Positions 56,868-64,000 of a stretch of 64,000 nt of DNA are shown here, piece after piece. Each line of letters starts with the position of its first letter. Within the stretch, counting starts at the first letter, position 1. Source of the DNA: Molossus alvarezi (Eukaryota; Chordata; Mammalia; Chiroptera; Molossidae); assembly GCA_037176705.1 (NCBI GenBank), contig CM073885.1:87700001-87764000 (forward strand). Direction: 5' to 3'. The notes under the pieces are model-generated. The model did not search any database. It worked only from the letters and a program-made list of their open reading frames with translations, and was not told the origin of the DNA. A program made the translations under genes and the position numbers.

Positions 56868-57028
56868 GCCCTGGCCGGTTTGGCTCAGCGGTTAGAGCAT
56901 TGGCCTGCGGTCTGGAGAGACCGGGTTCGGTTCCCGCTAAGGGCATGTACCTTGGTTGCAGTTTGTCCCCGGCCCTGCCTGGTTGGTCGTGCGGGTGGCG
57001 GCCACTCGATGTGCCTCTTTCACGTCGA

Positions 57029-57080
<52 letters not shown>

Positions 57081-57149
57081 CCACTCTATCTGTGCAAAAA
57101 ATGGAAAAATGTCCTCGGGTGAGGATAAAAAAAAAAAATTTAAAAAAAA
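56868..57149 (+). mobile_element. VES SINE, type 1, with expanded TC tract
   Basis: Head 'ccctggccggtttggctcag', body, TC repeat (about 57030-57076), tail 'aaaaatgtcctcgggtgagg' and A-rich end. Perfect 12-bp TSD aaaagacctcac at 56853-56864 and 57150-57161. Low divergence. ORFs of 74-126 codons here come from the SINE. Confidence 0.97.
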
Positions 57150-57161
57150 AAAAGACCTCAC

Positions 57162-57519
57162 GCCATCAAGTCCCCTCCCTCCCTTTAATACACTGAGGCC
57201 CTAAACGCAAAGGGAGACACACAGCTTCTTGCTGACATCATGAAGCAACACACCCTGGCACACAAAGTGCTACAAAGCACCCTTTCACTCCACTTGCTTC
57301 TTTTGACTCTATAACTGCAAATGAAAATTATGTGAGGGATCTTTACGTGTGTATTGGGTTATTACTTCAGAAGAGTTTAACTCACGGGAAACTTAGGTAA
57401 CTGACGATGGTGTGCTGCTCTGCGTGTGGACACCTAACCCCTCTCTTTACTTGTTACTTTTTATTTTCCACTAAAAAAACAGTTTTCTCAAAGAATTTAA
57501 ATAAGACCACCACTGATTA
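57162..57519. other. Spacer
   Basis: Nothing recognised. Confidence 0.4.
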
Positions 57520-57650
57520 ACAGAGAAGACTTGGTTCTTCACCTGTAAGATGAGTGTATAGTCTCTTCCTCAGAGGGTTTATGTGGGCATTAAATGAGAT
57601 AAGGTATGTCAAGTGCGCAGCACACTGCCCGAGACACAGTTCATCCCGTG
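57520..57650 (+). mobile_element. MIR relic
   Basis: 'cttggttcttcacctgtaag', 'agggtttatgtgggcattaa', 'atgagataaggtatgtcaag', 'tgcgcagcacactgcccgag': sense MIR 3' half. Confidence 0.75.
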
Positions 57651-58283
57651 TGCCTTCCTCAGGAGGGTGATGGCGATCATGGAGCATGTGGCCACATAGG
57701 ACACCAGGCAGTACTCACACTGTGAACGCCAAGAGGTGTCCTCGGTTTGCAATCGGGACTAACTGATCACAAGTTACACAGATTACACGTGAAAGACAGC
57801 GGAGCCAATATAAGACGGCTGCACTGCAATCAGATACAAATTCACACTTTTCAGGGACATGTTATTAGGTTTCAAATTACTAGTAAAACACTGCTTTGAG
57901 TTTTAAATATTTGCTTCTGCAATGGAAATAGTTGCAAAATATTTTCAAATTTAAAAATGTTTATTTCAAGAACTGCCATGAAATTACCACTTATGAGGGG
58001 AATTAAGCAGCACAAACATTTCTCTAAACACTTCCAGAGGTTGGTGAACATGTTTAAACACACATGTTGAAGAAAACAACAAACTAAAACATAAGACACA
58101 GCTGTTTGGGTCCTCATGATTACATGGAGCGGTCTTATTGAAGGCTTTCATCTCCTGCTACTTATTAAATGATCACTATTAAGTTCTATGTGTGTTCTTT
58201 GCTTTTTTCAAATTTCACATTAAACACGTAAGTTTACATGTTGTATGAATAAAACTCATGGATAAGGAAAGATTTTATGACTG
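57651..58283. other. Single-copy spacer
   Basis: Nothing recognised. Confidence 0.4.
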
Positions 58284-58378
58284 CAGGGGTGGGGAGAGAT
58301 GGAAGAGGGTACAGGGGGGATAAATGGTGATAACAAATAAAAATTATATATATAATAAATTAAAAATAAAAAAATTCA
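58284..58378 (+). mobile_element. L1 3'-terminal fragment (possible)
   Basis: 'gcaggggtggggagagatgg' and 'gggggataaatggtgataac' followed by an A/T-rich tail resemble the G-rich 3' end of bat L1s. Only about 100 bp remain; TSD not defined. Confidence 0.5.
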
Positions 58379-59606
58379 AAAATATTTTTTGTAAAAAGAG
58401 GTTATTTTTTACTCGAAAAAAGTATGACAACATTTGACTAGCTGATAGAGTAATGAGGAACTTTTTACTATTTAGCATTTTTACTATTTATGAATTCATA
58501 ACAGTTATAATAGTGTATAAAATGACCCCCCCCTCAAAAAAAAAGTCTATAATTTGCCATTATCCGTGGTGTTCTTGGTGATTCGCTGAGAAGCTCTCTC
58601 AGCCAACTACTTCAGGGCACAGGCACACCCCTGTCTCGTTAGTGTCCACTTGTGTTTAAACTGACTCTCTTTATATTAATGCAGGATTTCACTTGTACTT
58701 TTCTTCTGTTCTAAGAAAGGCTCTAGGATATAAACATATAAGGCACGGCTTCTACAAGAAATATGTCTTTCCTGCTTCTCTAACAAACTCATTACATGAG
58801 TTTGATAATAACTGTAAAGAATATTTAAGTCAATGAGAAAACACTATATAACTACAAAGAAAATGTATAAACAAAGCAACCCTCTTAGATAATCTCCCTT
58901 TTAAAGTTCTTCCAGGTGTCTGAGTACTATCTAGTAACCAATACACCCCCTTTTATTCCAGAGTTCCTGATACGTACTTGGAAGCACAGGAAGAGCTACA
59001 GAGTCTGCCTAATTCAACAATTAATCATTATTCACAAATAAATATGTAAATGGGAACTCACATGACACATTAGACATGATGTAGCCCATATGCAACATTC
59101 CTAAAGTGCTCTGCTAGTTTTCACATGATACACGACCTCAGTCAGTATATCCCCTTTGTGGTGTATACTTGAGCTGAGTAAAACTATAGGTAATAGTACC
59201 ACATTCATACTTACAACTCGATAAATTCAGAAAGTAGGGTTTTTCTCCTCAGTAAACCTGAAAATACTCAGAAATTTCAATAGACAGTGGTGAAACAGTA
59301 TGTCCAACATTTCTCAAACCAGCACTGTGTGCATATTCACGGGGTCCCACTGAACAGGCTCACTCCCTTCCTATTGCAGTCATAATTTAGTCTGTGTCTA
59401 CCAGGAACTTGAACATGATTCATGCAAATCGCAGATTCCATGAAAGAAGTCTAAAAATGGCAAAATGATAATAGAATCAAAGTACATGAAGCATTTACTC
59501 ATGTAAAGGTAAACATAGTTTTCTGAATGGCTAGCTTATTTCAGTTGTCCAACCTTAACACTGCACATTACTCATCCTTGGAGTCTTTATTTGAACTACA
59601 GTTAAA
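58379..59606. other. AT-rich single-copy spacer
   Basis: Nothing recognised; C9 run at 58507. Confidence 0.4.
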
Positions 59607-59615
59607 GTGTGTGTA

Positions 59616-59654
<39 letters not shown>

Positions 59655-59683
59655 ATACGCACACACACACACACGCACACACC
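59607..59683. repeat. (GT)n/(AC)n repeat with a 20-bp perfect palindrome
   Basis: Begins with the palindrome gtgtgtgtacgtacacacac (59607-59626), then an AC repeat to about 59652, 'gtatacgc' and further AC units. Alternating purine-pyrimidine over nearly 80 bp. The 84-codon ORF across it is repeat-driven. Confidence 0.95.
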
Positions 59684-59994
59684 CCCTACTAAATATGAGT
59701 CATCGCCTGTCCATAAGTAGGCCAGGTCTAGGAATAAAGGATTTGTGGTTTATGGGGCATGGGAAGCAAGGCAAAATTTAGGAACAGAACCATTAAGGCA
59801 CAAGAATAGAAGTTTAAGAATCAGTCCAAATAAATAGAAACCAAGAAGTCAAAAGAGAGAGAAGAAAGGTAGGAGAAGTGTCAAAGGTCAAGGTAGACAA
59901 GAGCACACGTGTCAGTGGTTTGGCAGAGAAAGATAACTATCACCATCGACACACTGGCGTGGGCCTGTGCTGAGGCTACCTTCCCTGCCCAGGT
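59684..59994. other. Spacer
   Basis: Nothing recognised. Confidence 0.4.
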
Positions 59995-60460
59995 ATTTAC
60001 TTATTCACCACTCCCTCATTTGACATACACTTCACTGAGCACATAGTATGTGACAAGCACTGTACAGTTATGTTTTGGGTCCCTTTGAGCTGAAGTGCCC
60101 AAGGGACATCTGAATGGCTGTGGCCAATACACAACTGTGTGTATGGGTTTGGAGAAGGAAGATCTCTGAATGAATGACTGGAGAGTTGTCAGCACCTTTA
60201 CTGTTGCCTTTATAAAGCCATGGGAATGGAGAGGGAGTCCTGTAGGGAGTGGAGAAGAGGAGAAAACCAGGCCAGAATGCTGGACAATGAACAGAGAACT
60301 GGGAGGAATACCAGACAAGCCTGGTATCACGGAAGTCAAGGGAACAGTGTCTCCAAAAAGGAGTGATTAACAGTGTCCAGTGCTGCCAAGAGATGATGCC
60401 GATAATGACTGAAAGTGTCTCTTGGAAGCAGCAGGTCACCTCGGGTTTGGACGTAGCCAA
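59995..60460 (-). mobile_element. Old LINE relic (L2-like)
   Basis: 'cactgagcacatagtatgtg' and 'acaagcactgtacag' suggest a reversed L2 end. Further on, 'ggagtggagaagaggagaaa', 'cacggaagtcaagggaacag' and 'aacagtgtccagtgctgcca' match a phrase set common in old mammalian LINE sequence. Strongly diverged, and two independent elements are possible. The 107- and 130-codon antisense ORFs lie inside it. Confidence 0.5.
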
Positions 60461-61226
60461 GGAAGCTGAATGTAGCTGGCAAAGAAAAACCGGAGATCCT
60501 GGTGGGCTCGTGGGGTTTGCGTTATTTTAGGGAATGAGAGCTTCTATTTTAAAGAATGTGTAAGATATAAGAAATAAAAATCAATAAAACAAAAACCAAA
60601 GTACAGAAAAAGGAACACGGATTTTTTTCAAAAGGAGAAACGACTCTTTAGGTGGCACCTCACAATGGAAAGCCTCAACTTTAAGGGAACTGAGGAAGAT
60701 GCTGGGTGAGTCAGAGACAAAGGAATGTAGCCAAGAAGATGGGTCAGAATGTGACCCCTAAACTGAAGCTTTCCCCTGCTGGGCTGAGCTGGGGAGCAGC
60801 AAATGTAACTGCGGTGATTCAAAAGCTAGAGCTTCTACGTTCAGGCTACAAAATGTCCTCACTTATGCAACTCAGAGAAAACGAGAACTTCGTGAGTCTA
60901 TAAGGCTTCCTGCGATCCTACCACCACATCTGGGATTAAGAAGTGCGCATTCCCCGCACTGGGAGACATGTCCGACCAAGCGGTAAGTGAGGGACTCACT
61001 TAAACAAAACTAAAATTGTTGCAGCTTTCAACATTTCTAAGAGAAGACACAAATACAGTGTAACTACCTGGAATAGACAATAAATGTTTATAATGAGCAA
61101 CACTTAAAGACATCAAAGATGAGTTACAAATTAAGGAATTCTAATGTTTAGAAATTTAATAGTGTTATAAAGAACTTATCACTGTGTCTGACACATAATA
61201 ATACAGTAAGTAGTAACTGTTAAAGT
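60461..61226. other. Single-copy spacer
   Basis: Nothing firm; a possible MIR 3' end at 61175-61226 ('tcactgtgtctgacacataa'). Confidence 0.4.
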
Positions 61227-61240
61227 ATTATTAAAACTGT

Positions 61241-61487
61241 CCTGACCTGCTTTGCTCAGTGGATAGAGCATCAGGCTGAGCACTGAAGGGTCAAGGGTTC
61301 AATTCCCAGTCCAGGATGTACCTGGGATACAAATCTGATTCCCAGCATGTGGGAGGCAACCAATCAACAATGTGACACATCAATGTTTCTCTCCCCACCC
61401 CTCCATCCTTCCCTCTCTCCCTCCCTTCCACTCACTCTAAAAATCAATGGGAAAATATCCTTGAGTGAGGATTAACAACAACAACAA
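61241..61487 (+). mobile_element. VES SINE, variant head
   Basis: Head 'tcctgacctgctttgctcag', then 'tggatagagcatcaggctga' and B box 'gggttcaattccc'. The body differs from type 1 ('ccagcatgtgggaggcaacc') but the tail 'aaaatatccttgagtgagg' is of type-1 kind, ending in an AAC repeat. Perfect 14-bp TSD attattaaaactgt at 61227-61240 and 61488-61501. Older or of another subfamily. Confidence 0.95.
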
Positions 61488-61501
61488 ATTATTAAAACTG
61501 T

Positions 61502-62947
61502 AACACATGTGTAGTTGCTCAAATTTTTCAAATAAGAAAACACGGTCCTGAGATGGTCTATGTTTTTCAGAAAGAGAGCAATCTCCCTAAATAGATATTG
61601 GATATAGAAGACCACTTTTTTCTGAAGTTGGCAAGCCAGAGTCGACCTGGACAAAATAAATAAAAGCATCATGATATGCTAAGGCACCACACCAAATAGC
61701 CACGCATGGTCATATTTATTTCTGGAACTCAATGCTCTCACTGGGCAAATAGAAAGCTTTGGCCCATTAGGTGGCATTTTCATTGCTAACACTGAATAGA
61801 ATGCCTGTGTTATAAGGTAGAGAGCTCTGTTTCTATTTGCATAGGGTAGGCGGGTGTGCGTGTGTGTATGTGTGTAGTTATATACATCAACATGTCAGAT
61901 GTTATTTTGGTTTCAGAGGATTGGATGTATCTCTTTACCTGTATATTAATAAATTTGTAGTTAAATTTTATTACAAAAATTATTCAAGACATACATCAAC
62001 ATATCTGAATGTGGCTAATAAATACTGCAGCCAAAATTCAGTGACTACAGATCATAAACTCTGGAGAAAGCAAGCAATGTTCAGAGTAAAGAAAGAAAGA
62101 ACAAGTATATTTGAACTACTGATCCATTATTTCCCTAGAGCCATTAATTATTTCATTTCTTTATATATATTTAGTTCAAGCAAGTTTACCATGTTTTATG
62201 CCTCTTCTGGTGTGTATGAAAGTAACAGTGTTCACCACTATTAATGGATTGTAGTAAAGAGGTAAATTAATCATGGTTAATCTCATGGTTGCATAAGACT
62301 TTCTGTGCAAAGATTTTTATTGTATGTACCGTGTACACAAGGCCATGTGACGGCGGAACTGTGCTACCCGAGGAGCAAGTCCTAGAAAAATGTCAGCTCT
62401 CTTTGCAACCTGTTCTCTTTTACATGACTTATTTTTCTTTAATTTTGGTCTAATCAACTTCAATTATTATGGGTACAATTTTGCAAAATACAGAATTAGT
62501 GGAATTCAAATTTTATGGAACTATAATTGACCATAATATGAGTTAAATATAATTCTAACTGGAAATGTTCCATTGTTCCAGAATTTGTCTATTTGGTGGT
62601 ATCTTTCGAAGGTAAAGAAACTATAAATGGTATATTTGGTTCTAATTGCTTTTCTTGTTTCCTTGCTTAATAGAGAGTTGTGACATATCATGAACCTAAA
62701 ACCACTCTCTATAGAGTTCAGGGGATCCAGAACAGACAAGGTAAATAGTTCAGCTTTGAAACCCAGAATATGCTAGAAATTTCTAAGCATTGGTAAATAT
62801 TTTCTATTACAAAATGCTTATTTTTCCCTATTAATTTCTTTTTTAGATCAGAGAACTGAGGTATGCAAAAGGTGGCTGTAATTTTCAACAGCTATAAGGA
62901 ATTTATGGGATAAAACATAAACATTGTAATAGGCATAATTAGGACTG
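61502..62947. other. AT-rich single-copy region
   Basis: Short GT-rich stretch at 61855-61877; nothing else recognised. The 135-codon ORF at 61837-62244 starts in that GT stretch and shows no family features. Confidence 0.4.
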
Positions 62948-63070
62948 GAATTCATTCATTCCTTGATTCACTAACTCTGTTCCAACAATGTGTTTCACCA
63001 CTGAACTTGCAAAATGAAGGAAACTGATTTCTTCTTTTCCAAAGGGTTCATAATCTATGTAGAAAAATAA
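62948..63070 (-). mobile_element. L2 3'-end relic
   Basis: 'ggaattcattcattccttga', 'aacaatgtgtttcaccactg' and 'ggttcataatctatgtag' fit the reversed L2 3' end. Confidence 0.55.
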
Positions 63071-63445
63071 GTATAGAAAAAAAAAACTATAAATTATTTT
63101 TTTTTATCATCCATCATTTTGGTTAGTGTCCTTTATACTGGTTATGAATATTTAGAATCTTAACAATAGGTTCTGATGATGAACTATGGTCTGCTTTTGA
63201 ACAGATAGACTTCTATATACCATCATTACCTCCTCAAGAGCATCTTCTATATTTTAGCATGATCTCCAGATATTTAATTGATGTTCATATAAACATTCCC
63301 ATTGCATAGAATAATTATAAAATGTATCCAACAGAATATTTGGGTCTGAGTGGTCTTATTTGTTATAACTATGTTTTGATAATTAATTTGCATTAAATTA
63401 TATTAGTATGATATTGTTAAATCCTATTGGAATAAAAATTGGGCT
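63071..63445. other. AT-rich single-copy spacer
   Basis: Nothing recognised. Confidence 0.4.
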
Positions 63446-63462
63446 AAAGACTAGAAGAGGAG

Positions 63463-63676
63463 CCTGCCAGTGTGGCTCAATGGTTGACCATCAAGCCATG
63501 TACCAAGAGGTCGCTGGTTTGATTTCCGGTCAGGGCACATGCCCAGGTTGTGGGTCAGATCCCCCGTGGGGGGCATGCAAGAAGCAGCTAGTCAATGTTC
63601 TCTCTCATCAATGTTTCTCTCTCCCCCCCCTTCCTCTCTCTCTAAAATCAACAAAGAAAAAAAAATTTTTAAATAA
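63463..63676 (+). mobile_element. VES SINE, type 2
   Basis: Head 'cctgccagtgtggctcaatg', B box 'ggtttgatttcc', type-2 body 'cacatgcccaggttgtgggt', pyrimidine tract and 'ctctctaaaatcaac' plus A-rich end. Approximate TSD: aaagactagaagaggag (63446-63462) / aaagaccagaaaaggag (63676-63692). The 110-codon ORF is SINE-derived. Confidence 0.94.
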
Positions 63677-63692
63677 AAGACCAGAAAAGGAG

Positions 63693-64000
63693 AAACCGAA
63701 GTACCAAGGCATTGGGCACTGCTTGGAGGTGAATGCCTAATCATAATTGAATCTGAATTGACCAAAAGCCATGGGTTATTTTAACCAAGTCTTTTAAGTG
63801 AACTATAACAATAAATAATGGTATATACAAAGTGCAATGCTGTGCCAAAGACAGAAATATATTATGATTCATGCCACCATAACTGACAAAATGTAAATCA
63901 ATTCATAGTTAAATGTTATAAAAACTGTCGGAAGTGAAGTACAGAGTATAACTTCCTAAACAAAATCATAATCTCCTCACAACAATTTTTAATGTAATAC
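63693..64000. other. AT-rich single-copy sequence to window end
   Basis: Nothing recognised. Confidence 0.4.

Noticed and set aside
61837..62244. 135-codon ORF
   Set aside because: Starts in a GT-rich stretch, shows typical AT-rich chance composition and no motif.

Overview
This 64 kb window is mammalian nuclear DNA, AT-rich overall, with no protein-coding exon that I can support. It comes from a bat, most likely one of the Yangochiroptera. The main evidence is about twenty copies or fragments of the tRNA-derived VES SINE on both strands, most with a clear target-site duplication (TSD). A SPIN/URR1-type hAT element, a mariner-type MITE and a young L1 3' end fit the same picture. No Helitron was recognised, which mildly argues against the most Helitron-rich vesper bats such as Myotis. 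No open reading frame looks like a real gene; most fall inside transposable elements, including the longest (342 codons).

Layout. 0-2.3 kb: single-copy sequence with weak L2/MIR traces. 2.3-3.9 kb: three VES copies, two of them back to back. 3.9-10.3 kb: mostly single-copy with MIR and L2 relics and VES copies at 7.8 and 8.6 kb. 10.4-14.2 kb: an L1M fragment, five VES copies and a large inverted repeat (arms about 140-150 bp, about 95% identical by eye). 14.2-20 kb: MIR/L2 relics, two antisense L1 pieces, an old hAT-Charlie-like element, a mariner MITE and a nested SINE pair. 20-28.7 kb: long L2 relics, an MLT1 LTR, a perfect 30-bp tandem duplication, and a three-layer nest (L2, then L1M, then VES). 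28.7-46.3 kb: SINE-poor, largely single-copy, with L2 at 33 and 41 kb, a G-rich tract at 36.4 kb, a CpG cluster at 37.5-37.9 kb, a MIR/L2 cluster at 43.5-44.1 kb and the SPIN-type element at 45.3 kb. 46.3-51.3 kb: VES copies, including a 50-bp tailless head fragment with a perfect 15-bp TSD, an MLT1 LTR and an old dispersed repeat. 51.5-54 kb: an MLT1A-like solo LTR and a processed pseudogene of RPSA (40S ribosomal protein SA). 54-64 kb: a CRE-containing hairpin, MIR and L2 relics, three VES copies and CA repeats.

No genes act together here. The window is best read as intergenic or deep-intronic sequence shaped by retrotransposition. The item most worth a second look is the inverted repeat at 12.9-13.6 kb. 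Next are the tailless SINE fragment at 50.6 kb and the SPIN-type element at 45.3 kb. Family assignments come from remembered consensus features; no database search was run.
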